This document shows, piece after piece, positions 34,285 to 45,300 of a stretch of 64,000 nt of DNA. The position numbers and the translations under genes are program-made. The stretch's first letter is position 1, and every line of letters starts with the position of its first letter. The notes beneath the pieces were generated by a model, which was not told where the DNA came from, did no database searches, and was given only the letters and a program-made list of their open reading frames with translations. Source of the DNA: Agrostemma githago (Eukaryota > Streptophyta > Magnoliopsida > Caryophyllales > Caryophyllaceae); the NCBI GenBank assembly GCA_958450325.1, contig OY288248.1:2418001-2482000 (forward strand), read 5' to 3'.

Positions 34285-37107
34285 ATGGGGAAAAAGAGGA
34301 AATCGATTGCGACGAGTTTGGATGAGGTTGATCGAACCATGTATACAACGTTTTGTAGCGCTGCTAGTTCTTTATCGCAGCTTTATACGCAGGCTATGAA
34401 TCATCAGAAATTGTCTTTTCAAGCCGGTGAACGTCACGGCCTTGTATGTTCTTCCCCCCCTTTTTCTTTTGATTATCTTCGAATTTTGATCGTCGTTGTT
34501 ATGTTCTGGTAATGTTGATTTTTCTGGGTTGAGATTGAAAAGATGTTTAATTCGTCGGTTTGATTGTATTTTGCTGGATTTTTTGTTTTTTGTGTTGTTT
34601 CATGGGTGATTTTGATGAATTTTTGAGGGGTGTTATTTATCAGGTGGTTTGAACTTTGAATGATGTTTTAACTTTTAAGCCAGTTTTCAAATTAGGGTTT
34701 TGAATTTTGACGAATTAAAGTATGAATGTATGTTTTTGTTTAGTTGATCGTGTTCATTTCGCGATAATTGGTTGTGGTTTGATGAATGATCGTCGAAATT
34801 TTAGGTTTCGGGTTTGTTTTACAGTCGAATTGTGCATGTAGATAGTTTTGATCTTGAAGATGGTCACTTTCTCAGTTACAGTTGTTGCTGTTTACTGAAT
34901 GTTTTGCGTACATTGTGCTTGATTTGGTTTTAGCTGTACTGACATCGTTTCAGAATGTACTCTACCTAAGCTTCGAGCGAGCAGTTCTCTGTCGATTATG
35001 CTGGTTGAGCTGTCAAAGTAAAACGATTTTCATGGATGTTTTGAGGGATAAGAAAAATGCTCTGCTAAGTTGCGAGTAAAGGATGTTATTATTCGTTCAA
35101 AGTTATGTGTTCCGGTTATTTTCTAAGGTGCATTACTATGCAATTCCGTATAATTTTCTTCAAATGGTTCTATTTTACCCTTCTCTTCTCCTTCGTATCC
35201 TTAATTTTCACTTATAAGTACATGTTAACCCTTTTTAAAACACATTAGGAACTATTCTCGCACAAAATTTGATTGTAAAATATGCATGTTTGCTTGAAAA
35301 TTAGAGGGCCTTGTGTCTAAAAGGCACGGGCCTTAGCCTTGTGCCTCATTGACTTAGGTCCCCATTGCCTCAATGTGCCTCACACCTTCTGAAACTAAGT
35401 ATGGGTCGTTCTCCTGGTAGGAGCATAGGTGCATGAAGCTTTCTGATATGAAAGTAATGAGTGGTTGTGTGCTTTTGACAACATTTAAGTTTTAATGAAA
35501 GAAAAAAAACTGTCCACTGTCTTCGGTGCGCCTTGAGCCTCCATCTGAAGCGCGCACCCTTTTGAGCCTTTTGCACACCCCGACACTCAACTACTGTAAT
35601 GCCCTAGCCTATGTGCCTACTTTAGCCTCGCGCCTAGACGAGCATTTTCAAACTAAGGATACTAGATGCTATCTGCTATAGTGCTATGTAGACGAGTTAT
35701 TTATTTGTCCCAGTTGTGTATCAATCATGCATTCCTTTTATTGTTCAGCGAGTGAGTTTGTTGGAAGAATTCAGCCAGGGACAATTACTCCGATAAAACA
35801 TTGTTATCCCATGGTTGCACCATGATTATGATTGGCGAAGTGTATCTTCTCAAAGTGCTTTTGATTTCTGTAACTTTTCTGGAGTTTTGTTTTCTATGAC
35901 AATGTTTTTGACTCTGCAAATTGTGTTCCCAGAAGAAAAAAATTAGAAGAATGCATTCTTTTATTTGCCTAGAGTATTGGATCCAAATGTTGTATGCATT
36001 CTGAGTTTTGCCACTTTGGTTTCAGGAAAAACTTTATCAATGGATGTTGAGACAACAAGAGGAAGGAACAAGAGTAGCGAATATTGATATATTAACTTAC
36101 CTTCAGGTTTCTGATTTTTTTTGGCATTCATTTGTTTATTTTTTTTGTTTCTGCGTAAGATACTTGAAAAAGCTTTGGCAAAATGGGTCCTTAACTGTTC
36201 ACAAAGTTCTCTGCTCAAAACCATCAACTGCCCGTGGGCTGCCCGAGATAATTCTGTGGGAAGAGTAGTTGCTGCTAGGAGGATTACGAACTGGGAGTGG
36301 GTCCTAGAAATCCTTCTTGAGCAACTTAGGGGTCGTTTGGTTCAATAGCTTAGAATGCAATGGATTGGGATATGAATCCATAAAGGTATGGGGTTCTAAC
36401 TCTAATCCATAAAGGTTAGACTGAATTTTTATATCGTAATCCCAAGTCTAATGGCTAGTTATTTACTAGTCGGGTCTTGACTCAGGTAATTTATCATACG
36501 CTTTAGTTAAACTTATACCGTGTTAACTCCAATGCAATGTAAAAAATTACGAATACTTGCCTGCGTAGTGTCGGTTTTTGCCACCTCGCAAGTAGTTGCA
36601 CTGCAGTAAATGTCTGAACGACCCGAGACTTTCATTTTAGATTTACAACTCCACCTTTTGACCTTATTAAATTACATTTTTATTATTAGTTCTGTTCTAA
36701 AGCGATTGGTGAAAACTCGTTAACTGACTATCATCATGCAGAGGGAGCTTGATTGCCTTGGAGACGAGCCATCTATGTCACCTCGAGCTCCTGTCCAGAA
36801 TCACCATCCTCAAGCACAAACCCAATTCACTAATACTGGTCTCCTTGTTTCGGGTTCATCTGCCCAAACACCAACAACTACTCATCTGCCTAGAACCGAG
36901 CAAGAAAACCAGGCAAAGAATAATTCAGTCTTCTCCAATGCTTTATTGAGCCCTGTACGTCAGAATCTACAGCATTATCATCTTGCTCAAGGAGGATATT
37001 ACCCTAACGCGTCCGCCCCTGCTGCTCATCAGAACAGGGAATCAAATTCCAATGACTCGTCGATGGATATGCATCAAGATAGTCCAGGTCCAGAGTCTAA
37101 CTACTGA
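34285..37107 (+). CDS. Conserved plant protein of unknown function
   Basis: Exons 34285-34443, 36026-36106 and 36742-37107 give 201 residues. The N-terminus MGKKRKSIATSLDEVDR has a basic, NLS-like patch. A helical region follows (SLSQLYTQAMNHQKLSFQAGERHGLEKLYQWMLRQQEEG...DILTYLQ, about residues 25-80). The rest is Ser/Gln/Asn-rich and low in structure, with a conserved VFSNALLSPVRQNLQHYHLAQGGYY-like block and an end DSSMDMHQDSPGPESNY. I recognise the family as widely conserved in plants, and recall that some databases call it holocarboxylase synthetase, but no biotin-ligase domain is visible. Likely nuclear. The start at 34285 is the first ATG; an in-frame GTG upstream is ignored. Introns are phase 0 and GT-AG. 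Confidence 0.85.
35300..35650. repeat. GCCTCA/GCGCC-type degenerate repeat in intron 1
   Basis: Within the 1582-bp intron 1, repeated words GGCCTTAGCCTTGTGCCTCA, GTGCCTCA, GCGCCTTGAGCC and GCCTCGCGCCTAGACG form an imprecise array, like the word arrays inside hAT MITEs. Termini not resolved. Confidence 0.4.
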
Positions 37108-38467
37108 TTGTGCTTTAGAGTCCCTTTCGAGTAAGTTCTCAGTGAACAAGTTTTTAGCAGTCTGAAGTAATATGGGTTCACCGTGAATGGCTCAGAGATT
37201 GGAATAAGCTTAGTGTGTGTGCCCTTCACCAGCTCAAGGTGTGGTGAATCGGGTGGAATTAAATGGTCAGGTATGTGGATCGATGGAATGCATGTTGCAG
37301 GTCAAATGAAGCTAGTATTTTTATCTTGTTGAATGTGATGCAGAAGTAGTATACATTTTTTTTGTTTTTAACTTTAGTTTTGTTTTCGGTTTGGTGACAT
37401 TTCTTGTGATTAATCAAAGGTGGACATTTGATTTTCATGGTCTATTCTTTTTCCTTGATCTTGCGCGTCCGCTGTGCCCTGTGTAATTGTGTTTATTTCC
37501 CAAGTAAATGATTGATGTTGTTTCGCTTGATCGGGGAAGATGAAGATCGTGTAGTAAAGAGGGATGAAGGCAGGCGTGAGTAAAATGATAGAATGACAGA
37601 CACTAGACAGGCAGTTTCGAGACCCTCGTGATGTCGTGTGTTGCCTTGTTTAAGAGGGCTTTGTTACCTGACAATGTGTTTTGGGAAAGGCTAATTGATG
37701 CAGAGTTCCTAGATCAAAGTTAGTAAAAGCCGATACTAAACCGTAAACCTAATCCAATAGAACCCAGAAATTGGGTTAATTGAGTCCGAGACCAAGTGTT
37801 AAATTAATACTCCGTAACCAACAACCTTTTTTTTTATTTTTTTTTATTCTCGACCCATAACCCGATATTGACCCAATTACTAATTAACTTAAGTAAAACT
37901 AAATTAATATTCATATTAATTGCTCATCTGCAATAGGTGGGTAGCTAATCATTCTACCAATGAATTATTCAAATTATGTTGCCCAATATTCATCTTAATT
38001 TTTTGAACTTGTAAATAAATACACATCGATTTATAATCCAAAAGTAAATAAAAATAATACGGAAAATATTTATGTTATTAAACTGACACCAACAAAATAA
38101 CTCTCGAGTTCTCGACTTTTCACCTGATCATGAACATGACACGACCTGACTGATGACATGCCTTGACCCAAACCGCTTTGACTCGATCCATAACCGAGTT
38201 GAGTTGAGTTGAGTTGAGTGACCCTATTGCCACTTCAGCCTTGAGTCCATTCCTCAAGTGGAGGATCAGCCACTTGACAGTTGACACAAAGTAAACAGTT
38301 CAAAAATTCCAACAAAAACTTGGCCACACCTCATCCACTCAACAACACCTAACCCAAATCCAAATACCAATCCCAAATCCCAATTCCCCCTGTCTCTCAT
38401 CTGTGTTTCTTTCTCCCCCCCATAACATTCTGACTTAATCCAAAGCATCAAAAAACAGATTACTATT
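37108..38467. other. Intergenic spacer before OHP2
   Basis: 3'UTR of the preceding gene, then A/T-rich spacer. 38100-38225 contains GACTCGA...GAGTTGAGTTGAGTTG pentanucleotide words. No gene seen. Confidence 0.5.
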
Positions 38468-39090
38468 ATGTCAGTAGCAGCTTCAATCCCATGTATCAGC
38501 AGACTCCCAAAAACAACAGCAGCATCAACAGCATCAACCTGCTGCACTTCCTCATCAACTGCCTTCCCCTTCAGGCTGCAGCTGTCATCATCATGTACTA
38601 CTATGACTATCAGAAGTTCACAGACTGAGGGTCCTATCAGAAGGCCTGTCGCCCCGTCTCCTGCACCGTCTCTTCAACCGCCTTCCCCTCCTCCTCCACC
38701 TCCTCCTCCTAAGCCGGCCGCAGTCGTGGAAGATAAGACAGTTGGTGTGGTGATGACATTGGAGTTTCAGAGAGCTAAGGCCAGGGAATTGCAGGAGTAT
38801 TTCAAGCAGAAGAAGCTTGAACAGGCTTCTCAGGGTCCTGTTTTCGGCTGGGTGGCGAAAAATGAGATTGGCAATGGCAGGTAGATTGATTAGTTTCTCT
38901 TCTTCATGAACTTAATTACTCAGAATATTGTGAAATACTAAGATTATATACTGTTTCTGTTTTTTTTTTCGACAGATGGGCAATGTTCGGGTTTGCTGTT
39001 GGGATGCTGACTGAGTATGCGACAGGGTCCGACTTTGTTGATCAACTTAAACTCATCCTATCCAATTTGGGTATTGTAGATATTGATTGA
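38468..39090 (+). CDS. OHP2: One-helix protein 2 (OHP2), chloroplastic
   Basis: Thylakoid protein with one LHC-like transmembrane helix; with OHP1 and HCF244 it binds pigments and helps assemble the photosystem II reaction centre (known for the family). Exons 38468-38880 and 38976-39090 give 175 residues. A Ser/Thr-rich transit peptide (about residues 1-50) precedes the SSQTEGPIRRP block and a proline-rich stretch (PPSPPPPPPPP, about 75-85). Then TLEFQRAKARELQEYFKQKK and the chlorophyll-binding helix ENGRxAM (NEIGNGRWAMFGFAVGMLTEYATG). The intron splits the conserved Arg codon of NGR. The C-terminus is FVDQLKLILSNLGIVDID. Confidence 0.95.
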
Positions 39091-39359
39091 TTGATTGATG
39101 TCTGTTTTTCTTATTCTACCACTACCTCTACACTTCATGTATCGGCGTAATTCCTGTACTTACAGTTCGATTTCTTAATGATTTCTGTATACAGTTGATC
39201 CATATTGTGCATTCAAAGAAAAAGAAAAAAAAGAGAGAGAAGAGTTCATCATTTTGCTTTGAATGTGTGTTTTGAAATGCTAGACGACTTGAATGAAATC
39301 GTATTCTGAAATATGAAATCTGAAGATCGAACATATGTACATCATATATACAAACGAGC

Positions 39360-40676
39360 TTAGAACTTATTTACACAGGGATTTCGCAGCAACATCTTCA
39401 ACAGTCGAGCACATAGTTTGTTTCTTTTTTTAGGTCTTCTCGACTGTTGGACTTGAGGTATCTGATCTTCCACCGGAGAGGCCTTAAGCTTCTCGTTCTT
39501 GTTCTCTACATTCGTATTACACTCGTTTACCTCTTCTTCCTTGTTCTCAGACGACACTCCCACGAGCCCTGCAATCACTTCCTGCATCAGCTCGCTTATC
39601 ACCACACCATCTTCACTCGATATCTCATCAACCTCCTTGATCATCTCCTCCACCACCGACTCAACCGTGTCACTCTCCAAACTATACTTATACTCATTCC
39701 TCAACGACCCTAACCTCAGCGTCATCAAGATCTCGTGCCTCGCCTCCACAACCTTCCCATACAACCTCACAGTAGTCTTTTCATCACCCTCACGGCCGAC
39801 CCTGACCCTCTCCATCTCACCAGTAATGAACGGGTCGTTGAGTAGGTCCAAGGCAGACGGCCTCTCACCCACCGGAGCAAGACACTTCTCAATGAACCCT
39901 CGTACCTGACTGTCCCTTACCTTGGATAGACCAACTGGCTTGACTCCATTCCTAACCTTGTTGTACACTTGAGCATGATTCTGACACTCATGGTACGGCT
40001 CCTCGTGGACGACCATCTCAAGCAAACACATCCCAAAAGCGTACACGTCCACTCGCTCATCATACTCCTCCTCGTACACCTCGGGTGCCATGAACCCTGG
40101 CGTGCCTGTCACGCTCCTACGTGGACCAACACGGCTATCAAACTCCACTGCCAACCCTAGATCACCGATCTTGACCTTCCCCGAATTACCATTAACAAAG
40201 ATGTTTCCGCACTTGAGATCTCTATGAATAATCGGAGGGTTATGACCGTGGAGATAACTCAAGGCCTTCAAGATTTGCTTACACCAATTCTTGATAGGTT
40301 TTCGGTCTAAATGAGTGTGTTTCTGACAGTAATGTTGAAGATCCCCTGAAGTGAAAAGCTCTGTAATCATGTTAATCCTCTTCTGTTCAACATCAACCCA
40401 AGAATGATAACATCTCATCACGTTCTCGTGTTTCAAAGACTTCAATATGACAGCTTCGTCGCAAAGGGATTTCAGTAGTTTAGGACAGTTTGTTATCTCA
40501 GGAGATAACTCGATTTGGTTCCATGCAACTTCAATGCCGTCTACCTCATCGAAACCCTTGTACACTGTTTTGTACTCGCCTTCGCCTAGGACGTCCCCGT
40601 ATCTTACGTACCTTCCTGAAGGGTCTCTCTCGACTATGTCAGGGTCGTCATCAATGTCGTCGCAGCTGCAGTCCAT
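39360..40676 (-). CDS. WNK-family protein kinase, single exon
   Basis: Serine/threonine kinase of the With-No-Lysine group, cytosolic. 438 residues in one exon. The beta-3 lysine is replaced (VAWNQIEL) and the catalytic lysine is in the glycine loop (GEGEYKTVYKG), the defining WNK feature. HRDLKCGN, KIGDLGLAVEF (DLG instead of DFG) and the activation segment TGTPGFMAPE are present. The activation segment has Gly where plant WNKs usually have Glu. An OSR1-C-like region follows (VRLYGKVVEARHEILMTLRLG, about 290-345), then an acidic region and a basic tail (RRPKKRNK). Short, so closest to the small WNK11-like members, though sequence is fairly divergent. ATG at 40676 is preceded by a TATA box. 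Confidence 0.88.
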   Translation of the reverse strand: MDCSCDDIDDDPDIVERDPSGRYVRYGDVLGEGEYKTVYKGFDEVDGIEVAWNQIELSPEITNCPKLLKSLCDEAVILKSLKHENVMRCYHSWVDVEQKRINMITELFTSGDLQHYCQKHTHLDRKPIKNWCKQILKALSYLHGHNPPIIHRDLKCGNIFVNGNSGKVKIGDLGLAVEFDSRVGPRRSVTGTPGFMAPEVYEEEYDERVDVYAFGMCLLEMVVHEEPYHECQNHAQVYNKVRNGVKPVGLSKVRDSQVRGFIEKCLAPVGERPSALDLLNDPFITGEMERVRVGREGDEKTTVRLYGKVVEARHEILMTLRLGSLRNEYKYSLESDTVESVVEEMIKEVDEISSEDGVVISELMQEVIAGLVGVSSENKEEEVNECNTNVENKNEKLKASPVEDQIPQVQQSRRPKKRNKLCARLLKMLLRNPCVNKF

Positions 40677-40771
40677 GTCGTCGAAAGAAGAAGGATTGAA
40701 TATGTAGAGAAGTTTGTAATATGTTGAGTATGTAGGTTTGTAATGAAGTGATGAGGAAGGGAAGTGGAAGT

Positions 40772-40784
40772 GTATATATATATA
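40772..40784 (-). promoter_or_regulatory. TATA box of the WNK gene
   Basis: TATATATATATA run on the minus strand, 96-108 bp upstream of the start codon; the right distance for a TATA box with a short leader. Confidence 0.5.
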
Positions 40785-40969
40785 GGTGTTGGAAGATGAG
40801 AGGTAGCGTGAATATGAATCAGAGTAGGACTAGTAGTCCTACAAGTTAAGGGACTTCCTTAAGGAAGCTAAAGCCAAAGACTAAAGAACCTTCTACTTCT
40901 AACCTAATTCTAGATTGTACACTAAAATTTGCGCGTACCAAAAACAAAAAAAAACGACGCAAAAACTTA

Positions 40970-41218
40970 TTAAAACGCTTCAAATAATTGACCCTAATTT
41001 TTTTTTATTTGACCATAATAGAGGTAATCATGGGTCGGGTATGGGTCGGGTTTTGCCTGACCCTATTCAAAACGCGTCACATAATTGACCCTAATTTTTT
41101 TATTTGACCGTAATAGAGGTAATCATGGGTCGGATCAGGACGGGTTTGAGCCGAGTTTTTGCCATATAATTGACCATATTCAAAACGCTTTAAATAATTG
41201 AACCTAATTTTTTTTGGT
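40970..41218. repeat. Tandem repeat, about 2.3 units
   Basis: AAAACGC(T/G)T...ATAATTGAMCCTAATTTTTT starts near 40973, 41070 and 41191. Each is followed by TTTGACCRTAATAGAGGTAA and ATGGGTCGG. Period about 97-121 bp. Confidence 0.65.
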
Positions 41219-42057
41219 AGTATTATTGCACTTCCCCTTGTTTGACGTAGGAAGAAACGATTGTGTTCGAGAAAACTTTTACTCTAACGACACAATTATT
41301 CTTCAAAATTACTGGTACTTTTTTTTTTTTTTCAATTTTATCCTCCCAATAATTCACAATTCTGGCTTATTTCTTTACGTTTTTAATCTCTTTGAGTTTA
41401 TCACTAATTACCCCCTTATATGTTACCCATTTTTCAAATTACCCCCAAAAATGGTTTCCGTTAAAATTACCCCCGTGAAGTTGTAAAAAAATTAGATTTT
41501 GCCCCCAGGTGTCCTTTTCTCCTCTTTCCGGTGAGTTTGGCCCTTTTTCTTCCCGTTTTGCCCCTCCCCTAATTAACACTCTCTCTCCTCTCATTTACCC
41601 TCTTTTACTCACTCTAACTCACTCAACCCTAAGGAAACCCCCAATTTCCCCCAATTTCCCAGAACCCTAACCCTAATTCTGAAAATCGCCCCAAAATCGA
41701 GCGCCAGACAATCGATCGCCGGACAATCGATCCTCTACTAAAGGTAATTTCTCTTCCTTCCTCTTCCCATTTTCGTCTCTCCTCTTTTCGCGGTTAGGGT
41801 TTTTCTGATTAGGGTTTAGTGTTCGAAATTGAATTCAGTGTTACCAATTCCAGATCAGGTGTTTAATTGACTGAGATGAAAAGAGTAATTAGTAATTCAG
41901 TTTATGTTTGAACCAGCCACTAATCTGGAATTCAGTTTATGTTGTGGTTCAATTGAAAACTATTTGAGTTGGGTTTATTTTGCACTTTCAATGTCTGGTT
42001 GTGTTTTGTCATGAAGGAAACGTTAATTGAAGTAATTTTGTTTATACTCTGATTAGG

Positions 42058-42962
42058 ATGGAGTTCCATGTGGAGTTCAATCTGCGAACATTTTTTGGTG
42101 GTGAGTTTGCTCTACATAATGGTAGAAGTGAATATGTTGGGGGTGGTATGCATCTAGAATGTGGGTTAAATACTCGAAATCTGAATGTCCAATACCTTAG
42201 AAATCTTGGAGAGCGTTTGATGGGAAGAAGAGACTTCGAAATTTACTATACTAGAGCCGATCCTAGACTTGCTCAAATCATGGGGAAGGCAATGGTTACA
42301 TGTCCACATGATGTGGACTGTTTGTTGAGGACAATGACAAAAGAGAGGTCAATTACGGTGTTCATGGCGATAAGGAAAAAGTTGAATTACGTGCCCCTTC
42401 CAAGGACCAAACGTTGAGAGTCCAGTGAATCTGAGGTCGTGGCCTTAGATAAGGTCGATCAAGGCACAGATCTAGGTGGTGGACAGTGTTTGAAAGAACA
42501 ACATGACAGGAGAAATGTTGGTGACGATGATGAAGATATTTTGTTGAGCTCCTTAAAGAAAAGAGTTAAAAGAAAAAGAAGGCGGTGGCTGAGGACAAAG
42601 TTGAGAAAATCATTGCAACTATGGCGGCCGTGGACACACTAAAAGAACATGCAAGAACCCAACTGCGTGCACCGTCTACATCTACAGCAGAGAGGGCTCC
42701 TGGAGGTAGGCCTTTGGGAGGTAGTGAGTGGGTAGTAGAGACAAGGAGGAAGAGGCAGGCAAGGAATGTCCAGAGAGCACGTTTGGCTTTAGAGAATCAA
42801 GCTCAATCTACTCAAGCTCAACCTGCAGCGACTGCAGAAGCTTCCACCTCGAGCGTCAACCCTTCAACATCATATCAACTACCGAGTGGACAAGCTCAGA
42901 TACCAACAAGCTTTGTCGAACTTCTTAGTCAAGCTTCAACTTTAACTGGAAATATGATTTAG
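42058..42962 (+). pseudogene. MULE gene 1: PB1-like/MURA N-terminal domain, broken
   Basis: The ATG at 42058 directly follows an acceptor (CTGATTAG|G). The matching donor AAAG|GTAATT lies in the left TIR near 41750, so the TIR supplies promoter and leader. The first block (42058-42417, 119 codons) has GGEFALHNGRSEYVGGG and resembles the N-terminal PB1-like domain of plant MuDR transposases. TGA at 42415 stops it. The same frame continues from 42418 to about 42580 (acidic, then KKRVKRKRR), and a frameshift near 42575-42585 leads into a third block ending at 42962. Presumably one ancestral protein of about 300 residues, with no DDE domain. Confidence 0.6.
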
Positions 42963-42999
42963 AACTCTTGGATGTATGACTTTGGATATATTTTCTTGT

Positions 43000-43380
43000 G
43001 GTTGTACGACTTTGGATCTATTTGGACTTCTTAGGCAAGCTTACGAAACCTACTTTGCTTTTGATTTAGAACTCTACTTTGCTTGTGGTTGTATGGATTG
43101 TGGATCTATTTTATTTGTAGTATTGCGCATTTTGTTATCAGGTGACCAATTCCAGATCAGTTATTTGAAATTTGTTCCTTGTCTTTGTATAAAAATTGGT
43201 GACAATTCCTCTGTATAATGGGGGTAAAATGAAATATTTTTACACCACTCTGGGGGTTAATTTTATGTATACGTAGTCTTTGGGGGTTAATTTTATGGAT
43301 ACGTAGGCTTTAGGGGACATTTTTATGGATACATAGTTTTTGGGGGTAATTTTAAAGAACAAAGAAATTTAAGGGGGAAA
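43000..43380. repeat. Short tandem repeats inside the MULE
   Basis: A TGGTTGTAYGACTTTGGAT word recurs at about 42968, 43000 and 43086. A unit of about 32 bp (TTTGGGGGTTAATTTTATGG with ATACGTAG) is repeated about four times at 43248-43362. It sits between the 3' ends of the two convergent genes. Confidence 0.65.
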
Positions 43381-43775
43381 ACAGGGAAGCTGAAACATAG
43401 GCTAATGTTACTCCTCCATCAGTACACTGGCATCATTCGACATTAATTAGTTAGGGATTCATGAAGTCATTTAATTTGCTGCCTAACAACCACACAGTCA
43501 AATGTAAGGACTAACGTAATGGCGATGGCTAAAATTTCTAATAAAATCATCATTTCATTATCTTGCAAAATGGCTCTATTATATAGAGCTTACATACAAT
43601 CCACAATTTCAGTGCATTAGTAGAACGTACATTACAATACATTACGCTACAATACGCTACAATACTACACATTACGCTACATTACAACACATAACTGAAT
43701 AGTCAATTCACTAAGCAAAAGCGATACCGAGTACAAGTGCCAAACAAACCACCGACAACATAATGACAACCTTCT

Positions 43776-44147
43776 TCAAAAGATCATCCCTCTTATATTA
43801 GCTGCTGACCTCAACATTGCCTTGAGGTCATCATTCCTCATATCAGTTAACCGAGTAGCGTTCGAGAAAGTGCCCTTCGTGACTTCCAGAAGGGACTTCT
43901 GCAATTCCAACAAGTCCTTATCCATCTTCAATTGGTTAATTACATCCCTTTGCCATTCAGTTGGACAATTGTCGACCCATTTGAAGTACGTACAGCCACG
44001 AGTATCAAGCATCCTGTTATACTCTTTGCAACACTTGAAGCGTCGACCGGGATTCCTATGTGTCCAAGAAGTGAGCACCGCAATTTCATTGCCGCAGTGA
44101 CATGTTTCGCGCCCAGCTGATGACTGCACCCCGCTATGGACGGACAT
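43776..44147 (-). CDS. MULE gene 2: small GRF-type zinc-finger protein
   Basis: 123 residues from ATG 44147 (MSVHSGVQSSAGRETCHCG) on the minus strand. A GRF zinc-finger pattern is visible: CHCG...RRFKCCKEY...GCTYFKWVD, about residues 16-60. A Leu-rich helical stretch follows (DVINQLKMDKDLLELQKSLLE), then ANIRGMIF. Zinc-finger GRF proteins are common in plant transposons and bind nucleic acid. The open frame extends upstream to 44300, but the ATG follows a TATAGCAG acceptor and the donor AAAG|GTAATT lies in the right TIR, so a 5'UTR intron is likely. Intact, unlike gene 1. Confidence 0.65.
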   Translation of the reverse strand: MSVHSGVQSSAGRETCHCGNEIAVLTSWTHRNPGRRFKCCKEYNRMLDTRGCTYFKWVDNCPTEWQRDVINQLKMDKDLLELQKSLLEVTKGTFSNATRLTDMRNDDLKAMLRSAANIRGMIF

Positions 44148-44886
44148 GGCTGCTATATCGAAGAACCGCAATTTACAGAAGTGAGCACCGCAATTTACAG
44201 AAGTCAGTATAACGAAGAACCCAGAAACAATGACATTAACACAAAACCCAGACACAACGATGACATTAACACAACCCAGAAACAGCCATGACATTAACAC
44301 AACCCAGAAACAACAACATTTACATAGATTGAAGTTCGAATCACTACCATTGAAAAGAACAAGCCTAAACCCTAAATATAAACCCAGAAATTGGAAATGA
44401 TTTCGATTTCAAAAACCTTAACCGCGAAAATCAATTTCGAACACTAAACCCTAATCAGAAAAACCCTAACCGCGAAAAGAGGAGAGACGAAAATGGGAAG
44501 AGGAAGGAAGAGAAATTACCTTTAGTAGAGGATCGATTGTCCGGCAATCGATTGTCTGGCGCTCGATTTTGGGGCGATTTTCAGAATTAGGGTTAGGGTT
44601 CTGGGAAATTGGGGGAAATTGGGGGTTTTGGGGGTTTCCTTAGGGTTGAGTGAGTTAGAGTGAGTAAAAGAGGGTAAATGAGAGGAGAGAGAGTGTTAAT
44701 TAGGGGAGGGGCAAAACGGGAAGAAAAAGGGCCAAACTCACCGGAAAGAGGAGAAAAGGACACCTGGGGGCAAAATCTAATTTTTTTACAACTTCACGGG
44801 GGTAATTTTAACGGAAACCATTTTTGGGGTAATTTGAAAAATGGGTAACATATAAGGGGGTAATTAGTGATAAACTCAATCTCTTT

Positions 44887-45290
44887 TAAAAAACTTTAAT
44901 CAACGACTTCATTCATGGATTCTAATTCGATTATTAATATAATATTATTTTACTTATTAATCACTACTCCATTTTTTTAGCGATTCTTTTTATTCACTTA
45001 ATTATGTAGTTGAGGGTTTAATTAAAAATAAATAAATAAATGAACCTTGTTTCTTTTTTCAATTTTATCTTCCCCATAATTGACAATTCCGACTTATTTA
45101 TTTATTTCTTTAATCCCTTTTAAAAAAACCTTAATCAACCAACTTCATATATGGATTCTAATTCAATTATTAATATCGTTTTACTTATTAATTACGGTTT
45201 TTTTTAGGGTTTTTATTTATTTACTTAATCATGTAGTTTAGGGTTTAATTAAATAAATAAATAAAGTAGGGATTATCAATCAATAGGGAT
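44887..45290. repeat. Two direct copies of the MULE target region
   Basis: 44887-45057 and 45121-45265 share ATGGATTCTAATTCRATTAT and TAGGGTTTAATTAAAWAAAT blocks. 45058-45120 (TTCAATTTTATCTTCCCC... AATCCCTTT) matches the left flank of the MULE at 41329-41393. The second copy is thus an uninterrupted version of the insertion site. Confidence 0.75.
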
Positions 45291-45300
45291 TATAAATACA

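Larger units (their letters stand above)
41394..44877. mobile_element. Mutator-like element with long TIRs and two genes
   Basis: A 3484-bp element. Terminal inverted repeats 41394-41832 and about 44431-44877 (roughly 440 bp, over 90% alike by eye) start GAGTTTATCACTAATTACCC. A perfect 9-bp target duplication AATCTCTTT lies at 41385-41393 and 44878-44886. Long TIRs plus a 9-bp duplication define a MULE. Two genes start just inside the TIRs and converge, as mudrA and mudrB do in maize MuDR, but no transposase catalytic domain is present. Non-autonomous, or a carrier of accessory genes. Confidence 0.9.

Noticed and set aside
39447..40707. Several plus-strand open frames up to 136 codons
   Set aside because: Shadows of the WNK kinase exon on the other strand; Ser/His/Leu-rich translations without motifs.
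41640..41680. Telomere-like AACCCTAACCCTAA in the MULE ends
   Set aside because: Only two to three units, mirrored in both TIRs as part of the element; not a telomeric relic.
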